64,000 bases of DNA from Acanthochromis polyacanthus (Eukaryota > Chordata > Actinopteri > Pomacentridae), in the NCBI RefSeq assembly GCF_021347895.1, contig NC_067123.1, positions 36,319,571 through 36,383,570 on the forward strand. Reading direction: 5' to 3'. A model generated the notes under the pieces. It was not told the origin of the DNA. It worked only from the letters and a program-made list of their open reading frames with translations, and searched no databases. Positions 1-17,259 of the stretch are shown here, piece by piece; the first letter of the stretch is position 1, and the number at the start of each line of letters is the position of its first letter. The position numbers and the translations under genes are program-made.

Positions 1-310
1 TTAGCACTTTCGCCTTGCAGCAAGAAGATCCCCGGTTCAAATCCTGGGGTGGGCCTGGGATCTTTCTGCATGGAGTTTGCATGTTCTCCCTGTGCATGCG
101 TGGGTTTTCTCCGGGTACTCCGGCTTCCTCCCACAGTCCAAAAATATGCTGAGGTGAATTGATGACTCTAAATTGCCCGTAGGTGTGAATGTGAGTGTGA
201 TTGTTTGTCTGTATATGTAGCCCTGTGACAGACTGGTGACCTGTCCGGGGTGTCCCCTGGCCTCGCCCGAGTCAGCTGGGATAGACTCCAGCGACCCTAG
301 TGAGGATGGA
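1..310 (+). repeat. tRNA-derived SINE-like dispersed repeat, cut by the window start
   Basis: The stretch begins inside the repeat. A pol III B-box-like motif (GGTTCAAATCC, about 35-45) lies in a tRNA-like head, followed by a body with the phrases typical of a very common teleost repeat (GGAGTTTGCATGTTCTCCCTG, CTCCCACAGTCCAAA, GACCTGTCC) and a short ATGGATGG tail. A related, opposite-strand remnant lies at 14505-14630. It is not a tRNA gene, because no cloverleaf closes around the B box. The family name is not assigned. Confidence 0.75.
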
Positions 311-544
311 TGGATTTAGACTTTCACCTGACCTGAATTCAGGGTAAAATGTGTGACTTCCATACAGTTTGGTCACATTATGTTATTTATGAGTTGAATT
401 ATAAATGAATATGTACCATTATTTGTCTGGCAGAGATCATAATAAACACCATATGACGCTGCTTTAAAAGAAAAACTGCGAGTGGGGAGATCTACTGTCG
501 CCTCGTTTTGTCCTCTAACATCTCTGGTAGGACAGCCTAAGATC

Positions 545-654
545 TTAACCCTCCTGTTGTCCTCATTTATGGGCACCAAAAAATATTGTTTTCTTGTCTG
601 AAAAAAAAAAAATCCCCAAATTTCTGAAAATTGGCAAAACGACATGAGGGTTAA
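545..654 (-). repeat. TTAA-flanked MITE, internally deleted copy 1
   Basis: It is bounded by TTAA on both sides, starts CCCTCCTGTTGTCCTC and ends with GAGGG. The inner text (GGCACCAAAAAATATTG, TTGTCTGAAAAA) matches the longer copies at 7676-8157, 30003-30485, 34628-35091 and 41297-41720. TTAA target sites with CCCT termini fit a piggyBac-type non-autonomous element, which is inference from the ends only. At 110 bp this copy has lost the middle. Confidence 0.7.
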
Positions 655-780
655 AGTTCCGTACAAGCTCATCGCACCATTTAATACTAATTTACTGAAT
701 AGCTGATCCTCCTGACAGTGTTAAAAATCATTAAAATCATAGCAATAAGTCAATTGTGCTACAAAATGACCGATTCCTAC

Positions 781-3700
781 CTGATCAAAGTCAAGTGGAG
801 GCAGATCTTCTCCACACACGGCCTTCTGTTCGGAGAAGCAGCGTTCCTGCAGAGCTTTGTCTTTGGCCAGGAAGAAGCCCATCCAGGCGCTGGTGGTGGA
901 GGAGGTGTGCTGACCGGCCAGGAGGAGGCCGATCAGCATCCCAGCGATCTCATCGTCGTTCAGTGGGCGTCCGTCTCTGAGGAGCAGCAGAAAACACGCT
1001 TTTTTTAAATATTTTCTCTGATCTAAACTCCAATTACACCGTCAGCTAAAAACATGGCGCGGCATCACTCAGCTCAGTTAAAGTTTCCTAAAGCTAAACA
1101 CAGTTGCTGTTCCTGGACGTCGTGTCGGTTCATATTTATGGAGATTTCCGAAGCTTCTTACTTGTAGGTGGCGTCGATGAGCGTCTGCAGGATGTCGTCC
1201 ACTTTCTCTCCAGACCTCCTGCGTTTCTCAATCACCTTGTAGAAAATGTTCTTGATCTCCATGTGAGCTTTGTCCCGTTTCCTAAGGACAAAAAAAAAAA
1301 AAAGAGTACAATGTTTTCACCCAATATTAAGCAGCTTTTATATGGTCCTATGGAGAAGTTGAGTCAGATACCAGCACATTTTTTGTACTTTGTCTGGAAG
1401 TATCATTTTCTTGTTCTCTTATGCTTCTTCATAAGGGTTTTGCCAAATTAAATGTAGTGTCATCTTCATATTGTGGCAAATGCAGCACTAAATATGTGCA
1501 TATATGGGAACTTATGGCCGACTCTGTATAATGTTTAGAAGAATATTTGTGTAAAAATGCCATGTGGTCTTTGGTTATAGGCAGCCATGTTGATTTTATG
1601 CCTGAAAACAGCAAAAATGTCAACTATGATTAAAAAAAAAGTCCCACAATCATACATTGAGCCAGATATCAGTGCATTGGACCCACCTGAAGCTGGGCAG
1701 AGGCAGCCAGCCGGGCAGCAGCCAGGCAGCGTGGCTGAATCCTCCGTCCAGGTCGGCGTAGAGCTGCGCCACTCGTTCATCCAGCATGCTGCGGATCTCC
1801 TTCCCGTGGAGGCAGCTGCTGGCTGTCAGGATGATCAGCTCAGACAGAGCCTCAAACAGGTCTGACGGAGGAAACAGAGCATTTAGTAAGAACCAAACAG
1901 ACACACATTTGTTCTATACGTTGAAAACTTTGTATAAAACATGTTATGATCCCCGTTCTTCTCCTTCCTTCCTGTTTCCGTCTCTCATTTTCTCACTCTC
2001 TCTCTCTCTCTCCCTGTCTTCATCTGTTGGTCTCTGTGTCTTTCTGTCTCTCACTCACCTGCCTTCACTCCTCTGATTGCAGCTATGAGAGTGATCAGCT
2101 CATTCAGCTCACCTGTCCACAGTACAAACCCAGCTCAGTCTCACTGACCGCTGGACCATAGACCTCTGTATTCTGCATCATTTCCTGACCACCACAGCTT
2201 TGTGGACTTAACTCGGCCCCTGTTTGGTTCCCCACCTGGACTCATTTCCCCCCTGCCTTGTTCTTGTGTTGCCTGCTTTCCTGCCCCTTCCATCTAGCTG
2301 TTTCCTGTTGTGAGTACTCAGTTTTAGTTTATCAAAAACAATGAAGCAAAAAAAAAAAAAAAAAAAAAGTACATTTGATCTTTTTGTCTGAATTGATAAC
2401 TTGAGATTAATTTAAAAAGACACAAATGCTGGCTTAGTGTGTCACTTTTTAACAAAAAAAATCCACACTACAGAAGCTCTCATTTCATCAATTTATGTAA
2501 AAGTATGACATAATTTGGGTGGTGAATGAGTGGTTTAGGTTTTTAAAGTCACTCTTAACTAATCTGTTTATTCATTTAATGGCAGAAATGGGCCTCCGTA
2601 CATTAAATGTGAGGCTGCACAATGGATTGTAAATTAAGATTGCAACTCTACAAAACTTTAAAAACTGAAGCTGACTCATTTTCTAATATTCACGTTTTAA
2701 TCATGTGATCAGTGAAGCCTCTTACTTCTCTCTCCGCTGTCTCCCCATCTCTGAAAATACTCGACCGTCTCCGCCTCGATGATCTTCACATGCTCCTTAA
2801 AACGGGCGATGTTCAGTCCAGTCTTCAACATCTTCTTTTGTTCCAGGAAGATCTGCAGCAGATTAAAATTCAATTTAAAATGTATTACAGCTGCTTTCTG
2901 TAGACACTTTCCTTCAAATGCACCTCGTTTATTGATAAATGTGGCGCTCACAGGGTTGGGCACATCGTAGGCGACTCCTTTTCCAAACACCGGAGTGGTC
3001 AGTCTGGAGTAGACGTCCTCTGCGTTCAGGTCTTCGTTCTTGCTGTTGAACATCAGGGTCGCTGCTTCGCTGCCCAGCAGGTAGGTGAAGGTTTTACCCA
3101 CCATGGTGAAGCTGAACACCGGGCCGTACTGAAGGAGCAGCAGAGAGTCCGTTCAATGGGGGCCATATTCAGCCCAGTTTGATCTCATGTGGGCCAGAGC
3201 AGTAAAATCAGAGCATAATAGAGACAGAAAATGTGGGGAAAAAAAGACGAAAATTGCACAAACGAGACAAAAGAAACAAAATGACAAAAACATGAGACGA
3301 ACTAAAAAGACAAAATGACAAAATAAGGCACAAAACGACAAAATCGAGAAATAAAGTTAGACAAAATCTCATTAAACTTACCAAGTGACAAAAAAGTGAA
3401 CAAAACAAGAAAATGACACACATGACAGAAATGAGGCAAAAATAGCAAAAGAAAACGACAAATAGTCAAACTACACAAGTGAGACAAAAAAAAAACCCAC
3501 ATGTTTGACACCCCTGGTCTGCATACTTAAGTTAGAATTTTAAGATGTTTAATATCAAACAAGACTGAGGGGAAAAATAGCAAATTATATTTGACAATGA
3601 GGATCTGGTAATATTCTGCACATCATTAAACAACTTCAATATCAAATTTGATGTGCATATGTGGGAATCTGTATAATTTGATCAGTACTTTAGAATAATT

Positions 3701-4253
3701 GTGTATTTTTTACTTTCCTACGGACATCCCTACATTTGTTGCATTATTCCTTTTTCGCTGCTGCTCATTTATGTTGCAATATTCATATTTTTAATCACAA
3801 AACAGCAAATATTCATATTTGAGAGGCAGGATCTAGTAGCATTTTTGCAATTTCTGCTATGAAGAGACAAAAAAGACTTTTATGTTCAAACAAACGCAAT
3901 ATGCTTTTCTAATACTTACTTTATCATAGGCATTTTCAAGAAATTCAATGGGGCTTTTTCCAAATGCAACAGCATGTCCAAGGAAGGGGATGCTGGAGGG
4001 AATGCAAGGAGGATATTTCTGGAGGGAAGAGAAGCACGAAGACATGAATAATGATGCATTTAAACAGAAAGTGCATATTCGTCTTGATTAAACCCACCTT
4101 GTCCTTGTCAGGTGTCTGTTTGAGCAGCAGTTTAGAGATATAAGCCAGAGTTAGTGTGATGACTGAAGCTGCCAGCACCACTGAGGTCAGGTTGTCGTTC
4201 ATCCTCCCCACCGTGTCCCCCAGCAGCTTACTGCCGATCTGATAAAATTGCAT
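781..4253 (-). CDS. cyp51: Lanosterol 14-alpha demethylase (CYP51), 5' seven coding exons; gene runs off the left edge
   Basis: This is a microsomal P450 that removes the 14-alpha methyl group of lanosterol in cholesterol synthesis. Coding exons on the minus strand are 4253-4098, 4018-3920, 3128-2952, 2852-2726, 1861-1687, 1281-1162 and 976-781. All have AG/GT borders and matching phases, giving 350 codons without a stop. An N-terminal membrane anchor is followed by the proline-rich hinge and [20 protein letters not shown], the B-C region [20 protein letters not shown], and the I-helix motif [10 protein letters not shown] at about residues 305-314. The ExxR and haem-cysteine exons are not in the window; vertebrate CYP51 is about 500 residues. 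Start: ATG at 4253 is chosen because an upstream GTG directly follows an in-frame TAG. The family is certain from its length and motifs. Confidence 0.96.
1527..1673 (+). repeat. Relic of the GGGTC-TIR element (copy C) in a cyp51 intron
   Basis: The block from GAAGAATATTTGTG through the GCCATGTTGATTTTATGCC segment to the decayed end GAGCC matches the right half of the copies at 12144-12783 (reverse) and 51196-58693. A weaker relic of the same family may lie at about 3640-3710. The left boundary is not clear. Confidence 0.55.
1980..2360. repeat. Low-complexity intronic tracts (CT)n and poly(A)
   Basis: Inside a cyp51 intron, a (CT)n run lies at about 1993-2012 and an A-run at about 2348-2368. 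Nothing else was recognised in the rest of this intron. Confidence 0.6.
3155..3520 (+). repeat. Dispersed repeat with GACAAAA-rich interior in a cyp51 intron
   Basis: It begins with text shared with 62126-62430 (GGCCATATTCAGCC, TTTGATCTC, GTGGGCC, AGCAGTAAAATCAGAGCATAATA) and ends TTTGACACCCCTGGTCTGC. The interior is a decayed run of GACAAAA-like units. Its ends resemble common hAT-type fish repeats; this is recalled from general experience and not proven here. Confidence 0.55.
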
Positions 4254-4379
4254 TTTAGCCACCTAAAAATAACCCCTCAGATGTGAAAGTAAAGTGCAGC
4301 CGCTCCGCGTCCAGTAGCTATGAAGCGCATGCTCGCTGTCCGGTGGTAATATTTCCCCAACACCTCTATCTGCCAACTC

Positions 4380-4500
4380 TGGTCCTGCCCCCGCCTGACC
4401 AACGCTGGCTTCTGATTGGTTGCCGGCCGCGTGTCAGTCAAAGAATGGCCGCTGTGATTGGCTATCGGTACCTGAACCGATGTCTTGCTATATGATGTCA
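4380..4500 (-). promoter_or_regulatory. cyp51: Probable cyp51 promoter with two CCAAT boxes
   Basis: Directly upstream of the cyp51 start, two ATTGG pentamers on the plus strand (4415-4419 and 4457-4461) read as forward CCAAT boxes for the minus-strand gene, next to a GC-rich stretch at about 4386-4395. NF-Y together with SREBP is known to drive sterol-synthesis genes. No unambiguous sterol-response element was seen, so SREBP control is inference. Confidence 0.45.
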
Positions 4501-4549
4501 CCGCAGCGGGACGAACATGGCCACCGGTGAAACATCGATTTGACAACTT

Positions 4550-5340
4550 TCGATAAGATTTTTACTCTCTCAAATTGTTTTATTTGAACCCATTTATTAA
4601 AAAGTGTTGTATGGACTAAGTGAAGTTCTAAATATAAAGAAGGCTACATTAGTTGGGCTGGAAATTTATCTTTAACTCATCAATAAGCTTTTAAACCTCA
4701 GAGTATGTTCCATATTATACACTGTACACAAAGTATATGCACAATATTTTCTTTATAACGCCACTGCAAAGCCACTATTTCTAAAGCATCCTTTTTTTGT
4801 TTTTTGAACTATTTAATTCCACTAACAGACTCCATTTTCTGTTTCTAGCATTGGCCAGTTTGCTGTATGGTTGTAAAGATTAATCATTAATTGAAATATA
4901 AAAATGGCCATATTAGCATGTCCATTATCCAATCAACATCCACCATATTCTCAAACATGAGGGAACATGCATGTTTCATACAAACTGCAGCAAAAATCAC
5001 ACTGTTATTTTGACAATTCATAAAATATTCTTCTTCTGAAGTTGTCACACACCTTGCAATCACAATATCAGTAAAAATAATTGCACTATTGTTTTTTTTT
5101 TTGGCATATTGCTTGCATCCTGTATGTCACTTAAAATTTAGTCTTAAAGCAGTTTATTAGGTAATTACTATATACACATAGCATTTATCCCCATCATCCC
5201 TGTGTTCCACTATTTGCCTCAACAGGTCATGTTAGAATTTTCCCTCTGTTAAATGAATCACTCTAAAATAACACTTTGAATCCGTGTGTTTTTAAAAGAC
5301 CAAGTGGTTCAAACATATTTACGGCACATCCTCCTTCATA
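4550..5340. other. Intergenic interval between cyp51 and krit1
   Basis: This 0.8 kb AT-rich interval lies between the cyp51 promoter and the krit1 3' end. No exon, repeat or RNA gene was recognised. Confidence 0.5.
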
Positions 5341-5573
5341 CATCAGTCCTTTTATTAAAACAAACATTAAATAATAAACATATTTACATGCAGCCAAAAT
5401 GTGTGACTCATCAAAATGCACAATGTAAAGTCGTGACAGATATCACTAAGGCTGTTAAACAAAAATGAGGCGTTTGTGGAGAGGCCAACTCTCCATCCAG
5501 AGTTATTGCAGTCGGGTGATGGTCAGTCCGAAGAGTCTGGGATCTTTGGCAGCTGTGGTTTCTTCGACACTTT

Positions 5574-12061
<6,488 letters not shown>

Positions 12062-12143
12062 CTGAAACAGAAGAGTCGGTGAATGAAACATGAACACTAC
12101 TGATGGTAAAAGTGGTTTTATGTTGAAAGACTGACTTGTAGCT

Positions 12144-12783
12144 GGGTCTTTTTGCATCATAGTTGACATTTTGCTGTTTTCAGGCCTAAAATCAACATGG
12201 CCGCCTATAACCAAACGCCACATGGTATTTTTACAGAAAGATTCTTCTAAAATGTAATGTATTGAATAAAATTGAAAGTTATAAGTTAGATATTGTAGTA
12301 AACCTGTTGACATGCCATAAATCCACACTTGACTCACAAACCACTTTATATTAAATAACTCAGAAAGCCTTGGAGTCTTGCCAGTCTTTTCTTCAGGAGG
12401 AAATGACATGAGATTTATAATTAACACACTTCCTTGAGAGGTGTTTTTGTAATGGGTAACGTAGTTGAAAGTGATTTCTCGGACACAGATTAGCCAGAAA
12501 AGAAATGTCATGACTATCTCTTAATAGAAAGAACATAATCCAAATCTTTTTGGAATAAGCTCATTTTATTATTTAACTAATTAGAAGGTGGTTGTTATTA
12601 ACTTCTGATGGTTTAGTAGACATTTTAGATATTCAGTAATTTTTTATTAAGTGATTGCTTCCATAATAAACAATTATGACATGATCATAACGAACATAAA
12701 ACATTAGCTTTTTTACTTTTAATAAAAAGGTATGCGAGAGATATCCCATGGACTTCAAAAGTCCCTAAATTATATTTTGACCC
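12144..12783 (-). mobile_element. Non-autonomous DNA transposon with GGGTC/GACCC ends, copy A
   Basis: The 640-bp element starts GGGTC and ends GACCC, flanked by the 4-bp duplication AGCT (12140-12143 and 12784-12787). Its reverse complement matches 51196-51621 plus 58392-58693 over most of the length, for example CATTACAAAAACACCTC and GTTATTTAATATAAAGT. The left terminal repeat has a deletion of about 24 bp compared with copy B. There is no coding potential. The superfamily is not decided. Confidence 0.7.
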
Positions 12784-13493
12784 AGCTAATTTACCTTTAT
12801 CTATTTACAAAATACTTGCAGTATCTTCCAAACCTTTACACAACATTTTGGCTCATCGAAACTAGAACTCAGTGTTCCTGCTGTCTGACAGAAGATGTGG
12901 ATCTGATGCACACAAAAGTAGTTTTTAGTCACTTAACTTTCATGCCACTGTTAAGAACCAGCAAAGAAACAAATTAAATGCATCATAGTTATATTTTCTC
13001 AAGTAAAATGCTCTAAGCAAATGCAAGCAACTGTGATCTTCAGTGTTGTGAAATTTTATATTCACACCTAGTAATGACACATTACTGAGGCTTGTGAACG
13101 CATCATAATGAAGCATTTTGCAGCGCTTTTCTGCTACATGGCACAAACTTCAACTTTTATCCACTGTTTTGTTGCAAGCACATTAAATAAAATAGGGTTA
13201 AAACAGCACACAGTGATAGATATTAATAATACAGTTCAGAAATCAACTTGTTGAGTTCAAAGGAAGGTCACGCCCCGGAAACCAGACTCCACTGTTTTAA
13301 AACAGTAACTAAACAAACTGTCATATATGCCGTATTTTACACACCACATTGCGCTTCCGGAACTGTCCCTTGTTAATGTATTTTTTCGTCCACAACAAAC
13401 ATGGTCAACTTTTTTGCCCTGAATAAGCAGTAGTAGCTCGGATGCTACACTCATCAGCGGCGCTTTTCCGCTCGTTGGGCAGCTGAAACTTAC

Positions 13494-13680
13494 CGAAAGC
13501 GACGTGGCAACGACTCAAACCCACCATACGCAGCTTCTCTCGGCTTTCCGATGGTCTGTACGGGGTTAAAATGACGATCCGGAGTCAAGAGGATGCTCCG
13601 GGTTAGCTCCCACGGCAGATATTTGTGTTAAAGTAGTAGTAGGCCTTTAACTCGGGGCAGGGCTGCAAAGACAAACAGAG
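13494..13680 (-). promoter_or_regulatory. krit1: krit1 first (noncoding) exon and promoter region
   Basis: On the minus strand the text TCGCTTTCG followed by GTAAGT gives a good splice donor with the exon ending at 13494, in a locally GC-richer island. Together with the acceptor at 12062 it explains the 5' UTR. The transcription start is not visible from sequence alone; the upper bound is a guess. Confidence 0.5.
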
Positions 13681-14504
13681 GAATCACGTTTCATTGCAGC
13701 AGCTCCTGTTGGACAACAGAGGACTCTGGTGGTGGAGAGGACTCGGTGCGGCGGGATGAAGTATCGTCCCACTCACTCACAGGTTGAAGCAGCTCATTTA
13801 TGTGGCTTTAACTGTTTTCTGAATTATAATTTAGCACGTTTAAACACGATATTAACAACCACTTTGCTTGCTAAATTGAAATTTAGCAAGTTTTACCATA
13901 AAATTAGAAGCCATTTTGTTCTGCAGCATTGCTCAAAATCAGAGTATTTGGGGAATATTTTAAAAACCGTATCTATAACAACAATTATTGGGACATTTAC
14001 ATCGATAGGAGTAAATAATTCTCTTTTGGAATTTTTTTAATGTATTCTCGCGAGAATTGTTTATATTTTTAAAAGAGTTAAACACAAAGTTACAGCTAGT
14101 TAGCCTAACGAAGTTGCCAGGCAACCAAAGAAATCTAGCACTGCTCAAAGCCAAGAAAGAAGCACAAAGCTTTCTATTTGTCAACTTCGCCCTTCGTTTT
14201 ATGCGAATTAAACAAAAAATCTAGAATGTGTTAACTGTTGAGTTTCAAACGTTCTGTTCAACGGTTTTTGCTACCTTTGGATAGAGCCAGGCCAGCTGTT
14301 TTTCCTGGTTCCCCATGCTATGCTAAGCTAACTAGCTGCTGGCTGTAGCTTTACTTATCATTAATGGATAAATGCTAGACTTGATTAATCTTTTATGTAA
14401 TTCTTTGCCACAAAGCAAATAAGCATACTTCTTTACACGTGTCACTGTTCAAAGCGTTGCATTTCAGTCTTAAATACTATATTATATATCAGCTTTGGTC
14501 CATC

Positions 14505-14630
14505 CAACCATTGTCTATACACCGCTTTACCTTCATCAGGGTAGCAGGGGACCTGTAATCCATTTCAGTTGATTTAGGGCGAAGGCATGGGAAACCCCGG
14601 ACAGGTCGCCAGGGCTATCAACTTTAGTGC
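14505..14630 (-). repeat. 3' fragment of the SINE-like repeat seen at 1-310
   Basis: Reading the minus strand gives GGCGACCTGTCCGGGG, then CTTCGCCC, then a TGGATGGACC tail, the same order as 180-310. The tRNA-like head is missing. Confidence 0.6.
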
Positions 14631-14670
14631 TTGAATTAATCATTATTTGTGTTATCAATCTGACAGTTAC

Positions 14671-15306
14671 ACTGAACAAAAATATAAATGTAACATGCAC
14701 ATGGTCTTGTTTTCTGGCTGAGAGAAAACATAAAAACACTATTTTTTATGGTTTGAAAAGGTTAAATTCTACCAGTTATGCCCAAAAAATTCAGCTGTGA
14801 CAATTCTCAATCATTGAGTTCATTCACACCTTACTCAGGTGTGGCTGTAAAGGACAATGATCAGAAAGTGTGACCAATACACAGACACTCCTTTGACTAG
14901 TGAATAGAAAAGGCTACCTTAAAATGTAGCTTTATTCAGATGACATGAATCACAGGAATAAACGGGAATGGGCTGTTTGCATTCTGATTGCTGGAACGTC
15001 AGTTAGAGCTACAGCCAGACACTGGAATGGCCACAACGCCACTGTTTGTTGGCTAAGAAATCATTCCATGGTACAACAAACAATACACCACATGATGCTC
15101 TGGATGGACAACTTCAACAACATGATTCTGTCCCCCAAATGCTGCCACACCCTTCAGGAAGAGTGGGACAACATTAGACGAGCAGCATCGTCAACCTCAT
15201 TAACTCTGCTGTAGATTTGTGATTCATTAAGGAAGAGTGATTCTTGGTTGATGACCAAAAAGAATTTAATGACATAATATATCCTGCATTTCTATTTTTG
15301 TTCAGT
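14671..15306 (+). mobile_element. Decayed DNA transposon with ACTGAACAAAAAT terminal inverted repeats
   Basis: The left end ACTGAACAAAAATATAAATG and the right end, which reads ACTGAACAAAAATAGAAATG on the other strand, form about 20-bp inverted repeats. The interior has a broken reading frame at 14945-15214 (HTLQEEWDNIRRAA near its end) that looks like fused remnants of a transposase. The class is uncertain. Confidence 0.6.
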
Positions 15307-16524
15307 ATATTTTTGACTGAAAAACTGTTCAATAGACTGGTTAATTCAGCACTAATCGCCTACTTAATAATGTCTTTATTAGCACTATGCGTTATGTGGC
15401 TTTGAACAGTGTTTGGTTTTGGCGTTAACGTCAATCTTCAAGTGGTTCCAAATGAAATTGTTTGTCTTTTTTGGTGACATTATTCTTTCAGTTCAGTAAT
15501 TCATTGTCTTGTATGACCTCTAACTGGTAGTCTGATGTTTTGTCTGTTTACCCTCAGACTTCCTGCAACAGAAATGCTTCACTTTTTTTTTTTTTTTTAC
15601 TTTACATTTGAAGGTTAGAGGTATTAGTCTGCCAAACCTTTTTTAATTTAGGTTTTTTTTCCCCCTCGTTGAACCACTTGCATAAGAGAATCGTCTGAAT
15701 ATGCTTATAAAGAATCATTATACACCACAGAGAAACCAAAGAATATTATTAGTTGACAGACATATTTCTATCGAGGCAACCGTGTTTTATGAACTCAAGC
15801 TCATTGTTTATCTAGTAATATGAATGAACTTTAAGTTTTATTTTAGATTTAACTCCATACTCCATTCAAGGAACTTTTTATGTTTTGTATGGATTTTAAG
15901 TATGAATTCAATTTGAAGAGATGTGTTACTAAATATATAACTTTTATGGATTCATTGTTGGTTCTTTCCATTCTTTAATTACAGAGAAGCTGGTTACTGA
16001 AGCAGGGCTTCAAAAACTCAAAAAATAGATTTTTGAACTAAGGATTATTATATTGCCATGTATGCACCACAGGAATGTTTTTTCAGCTCACTAATATTTT
16101 CTTTTTGTTTTACTTCACTGATGTTTAACATTTGCTGTCAACTTCTATCTTAGAAGAGCAAATATCTGCAAAGTGTATGACTTCATATGTCAATTGTTGG
16201 TTTTCGTACAAATTAAATGAACTTGACAAAATGATAACTTATATATTTTACTGCAGATTGTACAAAACTTCAGCATTTATTGGCATGTGACACAAAGCAG
16301 CTGGAAGTTATAGTGGTCTCTTTGAAAATAATGTACGCTGTCAAAACAGTGACTAAAATGCTGCCATATGAACATCAGACACAGCTCAATTACATAAATC
16401 AAAACATGGCTTTGGTCTTATACATATTTTTATATTATAACATAATTTGTCTTTTGAGATTGATCGATAGTTCTCTGTTTTTTTTTTCCAGCGAACCCAG
16501 AGGACATTCTCTCTCTGTCCATGT

Positions 16525-17211
16525 TCAGGACGATTTGTCTTTGCACTGACTGAGCACCTCTTGCATCTTCGTCTGGATGTCCTCCACCCTCCCGGCCCAC
16601 TTGTCACGCACTTCGTCTTCGTCATCCTCTGTAACAGCTGTGTAGGCCATGAGGGCGATGAGGCCCATGTGGAAGAGGTGGGTGATGTGTGAACAGCGCC
16701 GCTCCATGATTTCCCGGTCGCCGTCGCAGTGGTCCAGGTACACCTTCAGCAGAGATCTCGCAAACATCGTGTTTGTCCCCATCACACCACGGTAGTACAC
16801 GTCCAGGCTCAAGTCAGACTTGTCCCTCTCATAAATCTTCTCAAAGGTCTCCATGTGCTGCTGGGTGTTGTCTGGATCCTTCTTCATCTGCGCCACCATG
16901 CTGTTGAAGGCATTGTACTGGTGCTTGATGTACTCCTCGTACTTGCCGTAAGTTTCATTCACCTCATCAATGCGGATCTTCCTCAGGCAGTGCTGGTTCT
17001 TTTGAGAGATGTCCTCCAGTTGAGTGCGGATCGCTTGGAAGTCTTTGTCCAGAGCGTGACCCTCCTCGTCCACCAGGCCCTTGCGAGCCACCCCAACCAG
17101 GGATGAGACAATGCCAAAGATGGGGTCGATGGAGGAAGCGAAAGATGACACTTTCTCCACGCAGCACAACACTTTGGCTGCAGTTTTCTTGATCTGTGCT
17201 GCATCAGCCAT
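16525..17211 (-). CDS. Rapunzel-like protein (fish-restricted family), single coding exon
   Basis: A 228-residue protein is encoded without introns. Zebrafish rapunzel and its paralogues are related proteins of this length; a dominant rapunzel mutation causes fin overgrowth, but the molecular function is unknown. Visible features are an N-terminal helix with VSSFASSIDPIFGIVSSLVG, the block LEDISQKNQHCLRKIRIDEVN, YEEYIKHQYNAFNSMV, and a hydrophobic segment FHMGLIALMAYTAV near residues 180-195, followed by an acidic tail. ATG 17211 is chosen because a splice acceptor (CTTTAG) lies just upstream, so the ten extra in-frame codons to 17241 fall at or across the intron boundary. A noncoding first exon is likely near 18.4 kb. 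The assignment rests on remembered family motifs. Confidence 0.75.
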   Translation of the reverse strand: MADAAQIKKTAAKVLCCVEKVSSFASSIDPIFGIVSSLVGVARKGLVDEEGHALDKDFQAIRTQLEDISQKNQHCLRKIRIDEVNETYGKYEEYIKHQYNAFNSMVAQMKKDPDNTQQHMETFEKIYERDKSDLSLDVYYRGVMGTNTMFARSLLKVYLDHCDGDREIMERRCSHITHLFHMGLIALMAYTAVTEDDEDEVRDKWAGRVEDIQTKMQEVLSQCKDKSS

Positions 17212-17259
17212 CACTGCTACTTTTCTACTAAAGGTCCACACAAGGTGAGTATGTAGGCT

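Larger units (their letters stand above)
13700..16500. other. Intergenic interval between krit1 and the rapunzel-like gene
   Basis: It is AT-rich. It contains an opposite-strand SINE-like remnant (14505-14630) and a TIR element (14671-15306). No exon with domain-like sequence was found; in particular I saw no sign of ankib1, which flanks KRIT1 in mammals. Confidence 0.5.

Noticed and set aside
1..80. tRNA gene at the window start (B-box-like motif)
   Set aside because: Only the B box and part of a tRNA-like head are present, and the following text is the body of a dispersed SINE-like repeat.
1104..1451. 115-codon plus-strand open frame
   Set aside because: It is antisense to cyp51 coding exon 6.
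14945..15214. Stand-alone 89-residue gene
   Set aside because: It lies between inverted repeats of a decayed transposon and reads like joined transposase remnants.
13700..16500. ankib1 expected next to krit1
   Set aside because: No ankyrin, RING or IBR-type sequence was found on either strand of this interval.
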